DNA of 64,000 bases from Lineus longissimus (GCF_910592395.1 NC_088318.1:8558349-8622348), one strand, 5' to 3'. Numbered from the stretch's first letter, positions 1 to 10,838 are shown. Program-made: numbers and translations. Notes: generated by a model not told the origin, from the letters alone.

Positions 1-148
1 GGTCAGGATTGAGGAATGAACAGTGGCATAATTATGTCAACCAAAAACATTGGTACCGTAGTGAACGCAAAAGGATATCAAATACCATGGAGCATGCCAT
101 TTTCATGCATAATGAACTTAACACCGGGAAGATATTAATGATATTAAC

Positions 149-179
149 TCAGCTGAGCGCCAGGCCCTTGGGCCTCTTG
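149..179 (+). mobile_element. 3' end of a HINE-1 (Helentron-like) element
   Basis: The stretch TCAGCTGAGCGCC is followed by a GC-rich hairpin (AGGCCC-TT-GGGCCT) and CTTG, then a T run. The same terminus recurs at 26364, 27703, 39394, 48155 and 53294. The 5' end of this copy lies before the window or is lost. The inverted subterminal repeat, hairpin and T-rich target match the Helentron/HINE design. Confidence 0.8.
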
Positions 180-914
180 TTTCATCTGTGGCATCACTTT
201 CAAAATTTTATTTTTGTCTATGCCTTCAACGCTTACAAAGCGAGTCAAAAGCAAATTTCAAGTTGTTGAAAAGTACATGTCTCAAGCTACTAAATCATAG
301 TTTGAGTATTTACTGAGTTATGAACTTGTAGCTGACGCGGCTTTTCTCATGCACACCTGCTTGCTTCGCAGTTATACTACTGCACCATCTTTAGAATGTT
401 TTTGGCAGGAAGGTACTAGTAATACCAGCCTGGCCTTCTGTTGAAAAATAGCTAGAGGAGTAAATGTTTACTCACCTAACAACCCTTGGGCGAGTATTTT
501 GGCGCGGCGCATGTGGAGCAGCATACATGCTATAATTATATAATTACAAAATGAACAGTATTCATTCATTAAAGGGAAGGGCCCGCCAAAAAATGGGGAG
601 TTTTGGACGGCCCAGTCAAAACCTTAGGCGGGAATAAGGTTTCATTGATAAATATAAGGAGTTTCAAGGACCCCAAAACACTTGCAAGGTTTAAGAAATA
701 CTGGTCTGTCATTGGTTTACGTTTTCTTATCATCAACATAGTCTCATCTTGAAAAATAAGACAATATTTACGACCGATGCGACCAATTTTTACATTCATT
801 TTGCAACATTATCGTTAACGCGCCCCTTGCAGATTCGTAAGGTACTACATGTATTTGGATGTTTTGTGACAAACTGCCTAGTCTAGTTTCTTCGCTTGCG
901 GATAAACGAATAAG
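180..914. other. Intronic stretch, nothing recognised
   Basis: No coding similarity, repeat structure or RNA gene was recognised here. The only ORF (569-799, - strand) resembles no protein known to me. The stretch probably belongs to an SPCA intron, because an SPCA exon lies downstream at 6875. Confidence 0.5.
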
Positions 915-1610
915 TTAACATCGCCTAAGAAACTGTTCCCTAACCATCAAACTTTGCAACTTGTCATATGTTTTTACAATCTTGGTTGATGCCACCCACT
1001 TGTCAAACAACTGTGAGATTCTTGTCATGTACTTGGAAGGTGTTTCACCAACCTCAACCTTGGTTGTGAAAAACTGTTTCCGGAACTCATCTTCTGTTAA
1101 CAAGTACCGTCTCAACAAAGCCTCTTTGACTTTATCATAATCTTTTTGTTCTGCATCTGACAACCCATAGAAAGTATCAAGAGCTTTCCCCGCCAACAGT
1201 AAACTCAACTGCAACGGCCAATCAGCTCTCTTCCACTTTCTGAGCTCAGCATAGCTCTCAAACCGGTTGATATAGGAGTCAAATTTGTCTTTCTCCTCAT
1301 TGAAAACAGGTAATTTTGATTTACCCACTGAAACACTGCCATTCAGTTTTTCTCTTTCTAATTCTAATTTCTGTTCTTCTAGCTTAAGTTTTTCAAACTC
1401 TAATTTCTCTCTCAATGTCCTTTCAGCCTCTGCATCATGCATCTTTGCCAAAGCAATTTCTCTTTCAGCCTGTGCCTCTTTTATTTTCTCTCTTTCCAAA
1501 GCACGTTTATCACGTTCTAAGTTCTGCTGTTCAACAGTATATTTCCTCAAAGTGTCCTCGTCAAGGCCTAAGGCCTTACCAGCGGCGACAATCTCTGCCA
1601 CTTCTGACAT
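915..1610 (-). pseudogene. Ty3/gypsy-type Gag, N-terminal part (truncated)
   Basis: This 231-residue ORF starts MSEVAEIVAAG. A highly charged Glu/Lys/Arg-rich coiled coil covers roughly residues 25-90. A retrotransposon Gag core follows (about 110-225), with signature stretches such as LPVFNEEKDKFDSYINRFE, WPLQLSLLLAGKALD and EFRKQFF. Known Gag proteins of this type continue into a zinc knuckle and protease; here the frame ends right after a REQFL motif, so the element is cut off. Its start lies about 180 bp inside the LTR at 1788-2215, on the correct side and strand for a 5' leader. Gag would package element RNA in the cytoplasm. Family assignment is from pattern memory and fairly firm. Confidence 0.75.
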
Positions 1611-1787
1611 CTTGTTTCTATTCTACCCTAAAACCACCGAGAACATGAATGTCACCACGATTATATGTTTCAAATTCAAAGTCCCAATACGCCAATGATC
1701 AATGGTAAGTGTACTAAACTACACTCAACTCGCATCACTTTATTTACTCCCTATTTGCCTCCGAAATTTCCCGGCTGAGCACCCAAA

Positions 1788-2215
1788 TGTGGCAAACTTG
1801 GGCGCAAGATGCGGCGTTCATTGATTAAGGAAAAACTTTGTCTTCATTTGAAACATATATTGAAACAAGTATATACAACAGTTAGGGTTAACAAATACAG
1901 TGCACGAGCTTTAATGGTTCTTCCACGAATAAGTTCCTATAATGTCTCGATTCTAGTACATATATCGTGTCCGTGAGTTTCAGAGTATTCCACGCGGACG
2001 TTGGTTTTGTGGTGGTGAACAAGCTGTATAAAAGAACAAACCAAGTCTTAATCAAACATACAAGACACCTATCTACAAAATGCGAAATAACCGACCGAAA
2101 ATGGGAAATTCCGACGTTACTTACGTGGTCCCAGGTCTTTTTTATCCGAAATTACAGCCAGATCCCTGTCTGGTCTAACACAGCCAAAGGTCTGCACGCT
2201 CGGCCTCTGTCAACA
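1788..2215 (-). repeat. Probable LTR of the gypsy element with gag at 915-1610
   Basis: Read on the - strand, this 428 bp block begins TGTTGACAG and ends GTTTGCCACA, the usual TG...CA termini with short inverted TGT/ACA ends. Directly after it on the - strand comes TGGGTGCTCAGCCGGGA, placed and shaped like a tRNA primer-binding site; I could not assign the tRNA. Leader and gag follow in the right order. No second LTR copy was found, so the assignment rests on termini, PBS position and gag spacing. Confidence 0.55.
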
Positions 2216-2331
2216 TAACTAAAGCACTATAGGGCCTAGGCCTAGCAAGCCTCTAAACATGGTAAACAGCATAACCTAATCATATTGATCATATTGACTT
2301 AGGTATTAACCACCTATGCACAATAGGGGTT

Positions 2332-2793
2332 CTACTTTCTACTATTTTGTGTCACATTCGTTGTGAAAATTTGTAATCCATTTTTCTTCCGTGTTAGCGA
2401 TATCTTGTGCAGACAGTTTATTCCTGTTTTTGAGTCCGGGTTTGATACTAAGGCGGTAATTCTCAGAAGTCTATTCCATGAACTGAACTTGTCCTGTGCT
2501 ATAACGGCGCTGATACTTGCGACAGGTGTTGCTGCGACCATGCTAATAACAACGAAGTCATTCTGCATTTCAAACGCGGCTGTCAGAGAGACGGAACTGT
2601 TCAAGGTTAGGTCCGAAAGTGCGGTTAAAGGCCACTTGGTTTTATCATCTTTGAGCCATTTTGGTCCCTGCAGCCATGAAGAGTCCTTCAATTCCTGATA
2701 TGTCGCACCATATGATAAGATGTCTGCTGCTTTTTGTTTGGTTGACACATGGTACCAAGAAGTCAAGTCTGACTTCTGACGTTTTGTTTGCAC
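2332..2793 (-). pseudogene. BEL/Pao Pol fragment downstream of RNase H
   Basis: The ORF contains SWYHVSTKQKAADILSYGAT and a following LKDSSWLQGPKWL. This corresponds to the W-x-H-V-x-T...NPADxxSRG and W-x-GPxWL segment between RNase H and integrase in BEL/Pao elements. The rest (about residues 55-153) resembles the linker before integrase. No integrase follows toward lower coordinates; a different element's LTR begins at 2215, so the 3' half of this BEL copy is missing. Confidence 0.7.
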
Positions 2794-2862
2794 GCGGTTG
2801 TGAACAAACTGTTTGAGTTTTTTACTGGATCTGAGCCAAAAAAGCGCTATCTCTGAATCAGT

Positions 2863-3570
2863 TTACCACTGCTGTATACTGCTGTATACCACTTCGATTG
2901 TCGGATACTGCGTGATGTAGGTATTTCGCAAGGTCTCTGCGTAATTTACCCCAAAGACCATGGCCATCAGTTCAAGCTTAGGGACTGTGAAATTGACATT
3001 TTTCTCTGAGATGACTTTGTTCTTAGAGCCGATGAGGGCGACTTTATTGTTCTGTTTAGCGTAAGCGACACAACCAATGGCGGTGGTGGGACATGTATCA
3101 AGGAATACTACGATTTGTAATAGTTTGCTGGTATCACCCCCTGGCCAACGGGGTATAGATAGCATGTGCGTGAGAGAGAGGGACTCCTGTTTGATTGTTT
3201 CCCACTCTTGACGTTCGGTGATTGATAAGTGTTCATCCCAGGTGTTTTGGCCTCTCCACAGGTTGTTTATGTAAGACTTAGCAGGGACTGTTAGCGGTGC
3301 TACAATTCCGAGCGGGTCGAAGAGTGATGCTGTGTGAGATGTTACTTTAGGTTTCGAAAGTTCTCCTGATGATTTGAGATCCTTTTTCGCGACTGAAATC
3401 TGATCAGATTTGGTATCCCATTTTAGTCCAAATTCCCCTACGATGTCAGATTTTGTTTGTACTCCTTCCGATCTGATTCTTTCATCGAATGTTTCCAAGT
3501 TTGAACTCCATTGGCGCAAATTGGAAGATGCGTGGTTCATGATCTCACGAGACTCCTGGAAGTAATCCAA
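2863..3570 (-). pseudogene. BEL/Pao reverse transcriptase C-terminus and RNase H fragment
   Basis: The 235-residue ORF shows FGLKWDTKSDQ, then SHTASLFDPLGIVAPLTVPAK, the very characteristic thumb region of BEL/Pao reverse transcriptase. A WDEHLSITERQEW segment and an RNase H-like start (LLQIVVFLDTCPTTAIGCVAY) follow, with the VPKLELMAM motif near the end. The RNase H acidic residues are partly degraded (FLDT where F-x-D-A is usual). Just upstream at 3603-3614 (- strand), out of this frame, the polymerase motif reads YVDN rather than YVDD. The copy is inactive. Confidence 0.85.
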
Positions 3571-3654
3571 TGCTTCTTGATTTGAATCGACTCCGGTTAC
3601 AGATTGTCAACGTAGAATTTTGTTTTCATATCCTTGGCAACTGGGGTATCATAA

Positions 3655-4122
3655 CTAGACAGATGCTTGTGCAGAGTGATAGTGAGGGTGAATGGGCTGG
3701 AAACATTTCCGATATAAGACAGTGTTACAGTGATAAGGAATCAGTTCCTTCGAGACATCATTGTCTTTATACCAGAGGAATCTAACCCACTTCCTCTCCG
3801 ATTCTAACAAATGCACAGTTAAAAAGGCATGAGTGATATCTGCGGACAGACCAATCCGTTTGGTCCGAAAGAGCATGATAAGTTCAGTGAGGTCCTGAAG
3901 CATATTGGGTCCTTCATAAAGGCATGAGTTGAGCGATGGGCTACCACTACTGGCAATTTTCAGGGTGGTTGTTTCACTGTCTTGGAGTACGGGAAAATGA
4001 GGCAAATAGTGGCCGGTGTCACAGTCATCTGGGTAGCCCTCTGAGATGAAACCCTTGTCCAGGTTTTCCTGCATTACTTGGGTGTAGTTGTTGAGAAGGT
4101 TTAACTTACATAATCTTGCCAT
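3655..4122 (-). pseudogene. BEL/Pao reverse transcriptase N-terminal part
   Basis: The 155-residue ORF includes YTQVMQENLDKGFISE, a GHYLPHFPVL stretch, SLNSCLYEGPNMLQDL and ADITHAFLTVHL...WVRFLWYKD. These match the fingers and palm of BEL/Pao RT (Y...GYxxx, HYLPHxxV, SLNDCLxxGPxLxxDL, ADIxxAFLQI). The Asp in ADITHAF is the first catalytic carboxylate and is present. The frame is lost before the second catalytic motif at about 3610. Confidence 0.85.
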
Positions 4123-4333
4123 GACTTGACGTAGCCTGGCTTCGCATTCCCTTCTGTTAGTGAGTAGTTCTGCGTGGTCTGGTCTCTATGGTAATGGAAC
4201 CGAATAGTTCCCATCCTTGAACTCGATTTTTTGCATGAAGTCCGATTTAAACTGTTCATCGTGTCAAATTAGTGTCATTTTTATCCGTTGGCTGAAGAGT
4301 GCTGCTGTTGATGAATTCCTCAAGTGATTGTAT

Positions 4334-4543
4334 CTAAGGATCATTTTCCTCGATGATATGTTCGTTTGCGGTTGTGTTGATTCGATCTGCTGTTGTAATC
4401 ACTGAGTGTTCGATTTTAACGGGAAACAGTGGTCCGGACACAAAACATCCCAAATTTGAATACTGTACTGTTGGCCCGTCCCCTTTCACTAGATGATTTT
4501 CAAGGAACTGGAAGGCATGATCACATCCAATCATGATATCCAC
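4334..4543 (-). pseudogene. BEL/Pao protease-RT connecting region
   Basis: The 69-residue fragment begins MDIMIGCDHAFQFL and contains GDGPTVQYSNLGCFVSGPL. This corresponds to the conserved DxLIGxDxxWxF...GxxPxAxxTxLGWxxxGPL segment found between protease and reverse transcriptase in BEL/Pao polyproteins. It lies in order between the protease (4604-4990) and RT (3655-4122) fragments. Confidence 0.75.
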
Positions 4544-4603
4544 CGTGAATTCATCGGCACTAAAGTTATTTGCTAACTTGTTTTCAATGTTCGCTATGAA
4601 TGG

Positions 4604-4990
4604 TCACTCCTTACATGTATTCCATCCTCGTTGATTGATGGGGTTGACTATCTCATTGGTGATGAAAACTTCAATTATTTTGATGCCGTCAGTGGTTGCA
4701 ATTTCAACATTTGCAATGTCGTATTGCCGTTTTGAAGAGTGGCCTCCGAAGCCATTAACACTTACGGATTGGGAACGCACCGGGTTGAGGTGAAGCTTTT
4801 GTGCTGTATCTTTGCAAATGAGAGAGGACATGCTCCCTCTATCAATCAGCACTCCTGCTGTAGCTTCCTTTCCTTTATTCTGTAAGATAACATACCCTGT
4901 TTTTAGTAGAACTGTGGACGGCCTATTGGTTGCGCGTTTTTTGGAATTCACGTTTGTTGTTTTACCATTTATATCGATTTTTTCGTACAT
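4604..4990 (-). pseudogene. BEL/Pao retropepsin (aspartic protease) fragment
   Basis: The 128-residue ORF contains AGVLIDRGSMSSLICKDTAQ, equivalent to the retropepsin active-site stretch (L-L-D-S/T-G-S-x-x-S-F-I) of DUF1758-type proteases, then SVNGFGGHSSKRQYDIANVE. The catalytic triplet reads D-R-G instead of D-S/T-G, so this copy is probably dead at the protease too. It overlaps the zinc-knuckle frame by a few codons, suggesting one polyprotein split by frameshifts. Confidence 0.75.
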
Positions 4991-5159
4991 TGGAGTACTT
5001 GGGGGTTACGGCACACATTCCTGTGTTACTTGAATTTCTGTATTTCTGTTCAAAGTATTCGTGAAGACTGGTGTGGTGCTTTTTACCACACGTGTGGCAT
5101 TTGCTGCGGTTGTTACATTCTTTGGCGATATGAGATGTTCGAAGACAGTTGCTGCACAT
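4962..5159 (-). pseudogene. BEL/Pao Gag zinc-knuckle fragment
   Basis: The 65-residue fragment has CSNCLRTSHIAKECNNRSKC followed by HTCGKKHHTSLHEYF: a CCHC zinc knuckle (C-x2-C-x4-H-x4-C) and a second Cys/His module typical of BEL/Pao Gag. It lies between the Gag core (5424-6224) and the protease. Confidence 0.75.
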
Positions 5160-5423
5160 GCGTTTGTTGAAAACAGCATTGTATCGGTTTGTTGGTGATA
5201 GAGTGCATTAAAAAAAACTGTGACCGGAGTTGCAGAATTGACACATTTTGGGTTTAGCTGTGGCACACTTACAAACTAATCCACTGAAACTTTACTCCCG
5301 TTCTGGTTTCGATTCTGATTCTGCATACTTTTCCTATGACTAATACCCGACTGTGGAGGAGCATCTGCGCGTTTTCAAACGTTTTCAAGCTGTTCCGAGA
5401 ATGACTGCATGAATCGCTTTAAG

Positions 5424-6224
5424 TCAAAGGCATCCTGTTGCCCTGAGGTTCCCCGGAAGTATTTCAGTAACTTCTTTTTCGATGATTGGTACAATAAACG
5501 GAGCACATTGGTAGATATCGATGTGGAGGTTTTCTAGGGACCGCATGTTCCCCATTACTCGGTTGTGGAATTCCTGGAGAGCATTATAATGTCCTGAAGG
5601 CCCTGGCATTTCCAAGAGGTTATTCATATGTGACCGAATGATTTTTCGGGGTTGTCCGAAACGTTCTTTCAAGATTTCTACTAGTACTTTCAGGTTTTCC
5701 CCTGAAGCTTGAAGACCAGCAACAGCGTCTGTCGCTAAGCCTGTTAACTGTCCCTTGATGTAATTGTATTTCGTGATATCCGCATAGTTAGCACTGAAAA
5801 CATCTGCTTCAATCGTGTCCCAAAAGGATTTCCATGATGTGTAAGTCCCATCGAATGTCGGTACTTTCAACTTTGGCAGTTGTGCTGTTTTGGGTACTGA
5901 CGCGGCTGGCGCGTCGACTGTCGCTGGCTTTGTGACCGTTTTCTTGTACTGTGATTCTACAAACTTACTCACGTGCACTAGTTTGGTTTGATTGTCTATA
6001 TTCCTCTGTTTCGTCTGTAAAATTTCCTCTTTGGTTAGGTCATCTTCCTTCTGTTTTGTTACTACTTTCGTTATTTCCATGTTTAGACTTTGTAACTTGA
6101 CGAACGTTTCGTCGATTTCGGTTGAACAACCTTCAACTTTTGACAGTTCTAATTTCGTTGGTGACTCCTTTTCAATCACGGCATTTGCCTGTTTGAATCC
6201 GATGTCCAAGGCTTCCTGTAACAA
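5424..6224 (-). pseudogene. BEL/Pao Gag core (DUF1759-like)
   Basis: The 266-residue ORF starts with an acidic coiled-coil segment (about residues 1-90). The hallmark DUF1759 region follows: PKLKVPTFDGTYTSWKSFWD at about residue 115, then KYNYIKGQLTGLATDAVAGL and a long helix with LKERFGQPRKII. This is the structural protein of BEL/Pao retrotransposons. The frame ends in GNLRATGCL, after which the homologous reading resumes in another frame at 5266 and below. It is the longest intact piece of this copy. Confidence 0.85.
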
Positions 6225-6249
6225 GTCTGTCTTTTTCCTGAGTTGATTT

Positions 6250-6874
6250 TATCCATTTTGACCTTTACGTTAGTACATTGCGTTGGGGCAGCAATAGCCC
6301 AGGTTGGAATCCTTGTCACTCCGCACTTCGGGTATTCTACTGGGGAGTTGCTGACTACAAATTGATGGTGAACTTGACTTTATCGTATCTTTTTTACAAC
6401 TGACTTTATTTCTACAAACTATTGACTACGTAAACATACCTAGTGTCGTGATTATAAGATTACGTATTAACATATGCTATGAAATGAAAGAAGGTGCTTA
6501 GACGATTAAGCTTAGCTTAATCCGCAAGGATTTTCTCAGACTTCCTGGCTCCATGCAGCTGCAAGGACTTTGCGGAACTTATGACTTGATTCAGGAAATG
6601 ACTTGGTTCAGGAATGCGTAATTCCTGACAACTATGAATGAAACTGTCATAATCGTTTCTTGTTAGTTTGGATGCATATATCATAGAAACATTGATTCCA
6701 GCTGAAAATACAACATGTTATTTTTATGACCCAGGACCACATTGCATTGAATGACCTTTAGCACATGAAGTTCAGGTTGAGTTGACTTTCTTGATTCCAA
6801 AATAACAATACTGCTAAATGAATTGACCTAAAAAAATTCCAGGTTTTTCATAATGATCTGATTTTGTGTTTCAG
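6250..6874. other. Leader of the BEL/Pao copy and intron sequence
   Basis: This stretch should contain the 5' leader and LTR of the - strand BEL/Pao copy. I could not define LTR termini or a primer site with confidence. Only the last bases, a pyrimidine-rich tract ending TTTCAG at 6874, are assigned: they are the 3' splice site of the SPCA exon. Confidence 0.4.
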
Positions 6875-7027
6875 GCAGTGGATTTGATGATCGATGAGTC
6901 AAGTCTGACTGGAGAGACTGAGCCAATAAAAAAAACAACAGTTCCGATGATGAAGATGAACTTGCATGTTGGAGACAGAAAGAATATTGCTTACATGGGA
7001 ACCCTGGTCAGGTGTGGAAATGGCAAG
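6875..7027 (+). CDS. ATP2C1: Exon of secretory-pathway Ca2+/Mn2+-ATPase (SPCA), actuator-domain part
   Basis: This 153 bp, phase-0 exon is flanked by TTTCAG and GTATGG splice sites and encodes 51 residues starting [28 protein letters not shown] holds the conserved TGE loop of the P-type ATPase actuator domain, which drives dephosphorylation of the aspartyl-phosphate intermediate. [15 protein letters not shown] matches the SPCA1 segment [16 protein letters not shown] pumps Ca2+ and Mn2+ into the Golgi. The exon ends where the next one (40662) begins in frame, giving ...GNGK|GMVICTG..., as in animal SPCA. Upstream exons must lie before the window. Paralogue ATP2C2 is not excluded. Confidence 0.93.
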
Positions 7028-8423
7028 GTATGGTATCCGGCTGTGTAAGCATTTCAGTTATCCATAGCACTAATGAAGGCACCTGCAGCAAGCTTATAGA
7101 TGTACAGTGTACAGTCTAGCTCATGTAAATATCAAAACCTATGACTTGAGGGTTGGTACGGGTCCTTAAAACCCATAAAACATTTCTGATTTGTTGAATT
7201 TAAGTACAGTCCTACCAGAGAGTAAAGTTTTTTTTTAATATCACAGAGATAGAATAAGATAATTGAATGCAGTTTTCAGCAGAGAATGGTATATCTAGTT
7301 GGTCATGTATCTGTTGTATTTGGACCCGGCTAATCCTGTCTCTTCATCATGTAACAGGCAATTTTTAAAATGTCCAAAAAGTATTTTTTTCTTTTTTTTT
7401 CCGTTCTTTTTCTCAATGTATTGGTGTACTATGATGCAAGAAAATTTGTTTTGTTATCATTACTAGAAAATTCCTGCTAAATTCTTTCATTTTGAAGATT
7501 AGTTTTAGCTCGCTACAAGTGATTGTTTTCTTCAGACAGATGGTGACCTTTGAGAACACCCCTCATAGTCAGCAATGCAGTCAGTCAGGGTCTTTTTGGC
7601 CAACTCGGGTCATACATGAAGGATTGGTGGTTTTTATCAAAGGTTATGGAAGAGGTTAAAAAAATAACATAAAATCCTAAGCAAAAATGTGCATTTGTTA
7701 TGACTTTTGGACACATTCTATGGAATTGCAAGTGCCAAAAAATGATGGTCATAAAGCACAGTTCATGGCTCATCTGAATTTTTCGAAAAGGCACATGAAA
7801 TAAAAAAAGTGATTATTGGACCTGTTTTTAGATGTTTGTTACATAGTGAAGGGATGAAATTAGGTGCATCCAATTGCAACATATATATGACCAACTAAAT
7901 ATATCATACTCTGCTGAAAAACCACACTCAAATATCTCATTTTATTTCTGCAATATCTTTTTAAAACGGTGGATATTTGCTTTCTGGTAGGACTGTACAT
8001 GTACTTAAATGTACTTAATTTTCAGGGAAATGTTCAAAAGTCAATAAAAAACCTGTTTTCCTGGTTTTTTTGGAGGAGGGCGTTTCAATTTCCTTTTGTC
8101 GGTAGTATCAAAAATGATACTTTATCAGAAAAAAAAAGTATACAGGTGAAGCGGCATGGTTGCAATATCTTCCGAAAATGTGACCGAACTTTCTCAATTG
8201 GAAGTTGAATGGTAATCAATATATATGGTTATGAAGCAGTTTGTGCGAAGACGACATTTCTGACCTGATAGTAATAATTTGCCTGAGGATGGGTAAGGAC
8301 GTATCCCGGATGGTGTTCATACTGGTATTTTGTTACGTTATCAAGACGTTGGACAACTGGTACAGTAACTAGTTCGACTGGCAAACGGCTGGCCAAGAGT
8401 GTGGTAGCTGCCCGAAGCCATGA
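7028..8423. other. Intron sequence, nothing recognised
   Basis: AT-rich intronic DNA with homopolymer runs and short unrelated ORFs. No repeat termini, RNA gene or coding similarity was recognised. The 3' LTR expected for the - strand gypsy element after its env fragment was not identified. Confidence 0.5.
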
Positions 8424-8627
8424 CTAAACTTGCATTTCTAATGCTAAGAACGCATTAGTTGTCTGGAATATGTTCCTCACCAGACCTAGGGTACTAAGTA
8501 TTGCTGCTTGAGTAAGTGTCTCATTCTGCATCAGCCCAGCCATTAGGGGAACGAACCGTTTTATTGTATTGTGATTCAATTGAATCAGAATGAGAGCTTG
8601 TTCAATACGTTGGTCAGTAACACTCAT
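8424..8627 (-). pseudogene. Continuation of the envelope-like gene (ectodomain helix)
   Basis: The 67-residue fragment lies directly downstream of the env-like ORF at 8661-9074, after an in-frame stop. It is helical and hydrophobic/Gln-rich (VTDQRIEQALILIQLNHNTI), as expected for the heptad-repeat region behind the fusion peptide in class I-like fusion proteins of the baculovirus F / gypsy Env type. No transmembrane anchor or cytoplasmic tail follows, so the gene is truncated. Confidence 0.5.
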
Positions 8628-8660
8628 TATGGAAGATAGCTCTCTCTTTAATTTAACAAG

Positions 8661-9074
8661 TTAGTTTGTATTGTGTGACCCCTCTTGGCTTATCTTCTGC
8701 AAATGAGCTATTACCTGGTCCAGGTGAGACTGCGAAACTGTCCCGAACAACGCAGAAGTGATGTCCCCGATTATGTTTATCAGCCCCCGTTTTTTCCTGC
8801 GGCTGGTGTTGGCCTCATCCGTGGTCATCCAGTAACCATCTCTGCCATCATCACAATCCGGTTTCCGCATTCGATAATCCAAATCATCCAGTGATAAGTA
8901 ATTTACAGCATAACTGTGTGTCCAATTGCTGTCCGTCAAAGCCGTGCTGCCAATTGAGTGAAACAACACCCCGTAGGGAACACGTAGTACATTGTGCTCC
9001 ATGGCATTACCAAGAGACAGCATCAGCAGCAAAAGAAGGCAGGCCCACATTGGTCGCATCAACCTGTAAAACAA
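8661..9074 (-). pseudogene. Envelope-like gene of a Ty3/gypsy retroelement (truncated)
   Basis: The 137-residue ORF begins with a clear signal peptide: a basic start, then a Leu-rich core at residues 11-22. Residues 92-96 read RRKKR, a furin-type cleavage site, followed at once by a hydrophobic Gly-rich segment (97-112) ending LFGT. The same order (basic site, fusion-peptide-like segment with GDITSALFGT similarity) occurs in baculovirus F proteins and insect errantivirus Env. It lies downstream of the integrase on the same strand, the normal env position. Only the N-terminal quarter to third of a typical Env is present, interrupted by a stop at 8661. Described as a fossil fragment. Confidence 0.65.
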
Positions 9075-9128
9075 TACTTAAGAGTCAATTTCATGTACAC
9101 TGTTGCTATAGAAAATCCTGCTAATGTT

Positions 9129-9509
9129 TTATCCGAGGATGGCGAACCAATCTACCGGACCTGGTACGATAATGGCCCTGCTCTGATTCAACCGGAGATG
9201 TTGATATCTTAGAATTGTCAGACGGGGTAGGAGATGCTTTCTCCATTTTAGGTACCACATCCTTTGAATCGGATGTCGAGGGGTCATAGTCTCAGCTGTT
9301 TTAGGCCCCTGTGCAGCGAGTTCCGGAAGTTCAGTTATCGGGATCGTCTGCAACAGCCCATCGTCAAGGAGTTGCTGTAGTAGAGCGGCTTGGGGTTGTT
9401 TGTCAGTATAGTAAGCAGTCCGCAACCGATTTACATGCACTAATTTTGACACTGGTTTGTTGTGAAGGGACTGGATTCTATAGTTAACATCCCCAATCTG
9501 CTCAATCAC
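9129..9509 (-). pseudogene. C-terminal end of gypsy Pol (after integrase core)
   Basis: The 126-residue fragment opens with IEQIGDVNYRIQ...SKLVHVNRLRTAYY. This is the GPY/F-like C-terminal module of Ty3/gypsy integrases (Y-x-I-x... HVNRLK/R), which contributes to DNA binding and target choice. A Pro/Gln-rich tail follows. It lies between the catalytic core (9637-10218) and env on the same strand. A stop or frameshift at about 9510-9630 separates it from the core. Confidence 0.7.
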
Positions 9510-9636
9510 TTGAAATGGCTCTTGTCACTTTTGCATTAGTTTGGCACTTTGGTCCACTTTTTGTACTGGGTAGTACAACCAAACAAACTGGCCCACATTA
9601 ACTCCCTAGGTTTGCTAGTCTTATCCGCCTGCGTTA

Positions 9637-10204
9637 TCATCCTGGTCCTACTGGCCACTTAGTTGTCATGTGTAGCAAGTCAAGTTTAGCAACGAGTGCT
9701 TCATAATAGTCAGAATATGTTCTCTGATCTGTCTCCTCTGCGTGAATCGATGTTTCGATTGGCAACCGTGGAAGATGCCCATAAACAAGCTCATAGGCAC
9801 TGAATCCTGTGGTGTTTGAATTGTTAGACGTTTGCCAAGCAAACAATGCTCCTGGCACCAGCAGATCCCATGATGTCTGACATTTGTGAGACAGTGTTTT
9901 TGCCAAGGCAGTACCAAGTGATTGATGAAAGCGTTCCAACTTCACGTTTGTCTGTGGCCGATATCCTGAAGTAAAGAGTGTCCGAGCGCCAAGAATCCTG
10001 ACCGTTTCATGGTATATTTTTCCTAGAAACTGAGCTCCTTGATCCGACAGAATGGCTTCGAAACTCCCAAACCGCGCAAATATTTCATCCACCAGAAATG
10101 TAGCAATAGTAGTGGCCTTCATATCAGGCGCCGGGAAGGCCTCTGGCCACCCACTGAAATTGTCGATGAAAGTTATCAAGTAGCGGTTGTTGCGGGGTGT
10201 CTTA
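9637..10204 (-). pseudogene. Ty3/gypsy integrase catalytic core
   Basis: This frame has the rve/DDE integrase fold: RYLITFIDNFSGWPEAF holds the first Asp, AILSDQGAQFLG the second, and NVKLERFHQSL the Glu. The last two are separated by 35 residues, giving D35E. The usual GRPQTN-like stretch reads YRPQTN, and TGFSAYELVYGHLPRLP follows the core. It would insert element cDNA in the nucleus. The N-terminal zinc-binding part of the same gene lies at 10839-11351, separated by the 634 bp insertion at 10205-10838. The reading frame is continuous across the insertion point once one target-site copy is disregarded, so that insertion broke an otherwise open gene. Confidence 0.88.
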
Positions 10205-10838
10205 AGCCCGTTACACACGAGGGACTTCTCACCAACTTAGTTGGAATTTTAATTCCTAACAGGAATCCAGACCAGGTAACTGATACTTTGCCCGACTGGT
10301 TGGAGTTGCTGGCTGCACTACCGACTTGTTCTATTTCTCAACGACATCTTTTGTTTATATAAGGATTTTTTTGTTTATATAAGGAGTGTGGGGGAAAAAT
10401 TTCCCCGTGTGATTCAGTCAACAACATAGTTGGGCCATATTTTGACTCTTTATCGATAGGCGCCAAGGCTGTACCTTCTCATAATCCACGATTTTGCCCA
10501 AAACCTCCTATTATCCCATCGATTTCTCCTTTTCCTCTTTTCACTGATACTTTTTACAATAATAATAGATAAAATCTTCTTTTTCTTCCTCTCATTGTAC
10601 ACAACAAAATCATTGGCAGCCATGTTTCTAGATCTAAGATTTCCCTGCCAGAAATAATAGATATTTGCACTCAGCCTTGACCAAGGTTTTGGCCTAAATA
10701 TAGTGCAGGACCTAAATATTGCTGGGATTATGTCTTTCGTGTGAGTGGGTGAACGACTCTCAACTTCCAGTCACCTGTGCACCTGTTCTTAATTTTAAAG
10801 CCAACTAAGTTGGTGAGAAATCCCTCGTGTGGCGGGCT
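10205..10838. mobile_element. 634 bp non-autonomous DNA transposon with TTA target duplication
   Basis: Terminal inverted repeats of about 38 bp share GAGGGAYTTCTCACCAACTT at both ends. TTA is duplicated at 10202-10204 and 10839-10841. The element interrupts the gypsy integrase frame, which is an independent proof of insertion. A 3 bp TTA duplication is typical of PIF/Harbinger elements; no transposase is encoded. A direct 15 bp duplication (TTGTTTATATAAGGA) occurs at about 10353-10383. Confidence 0.8.
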
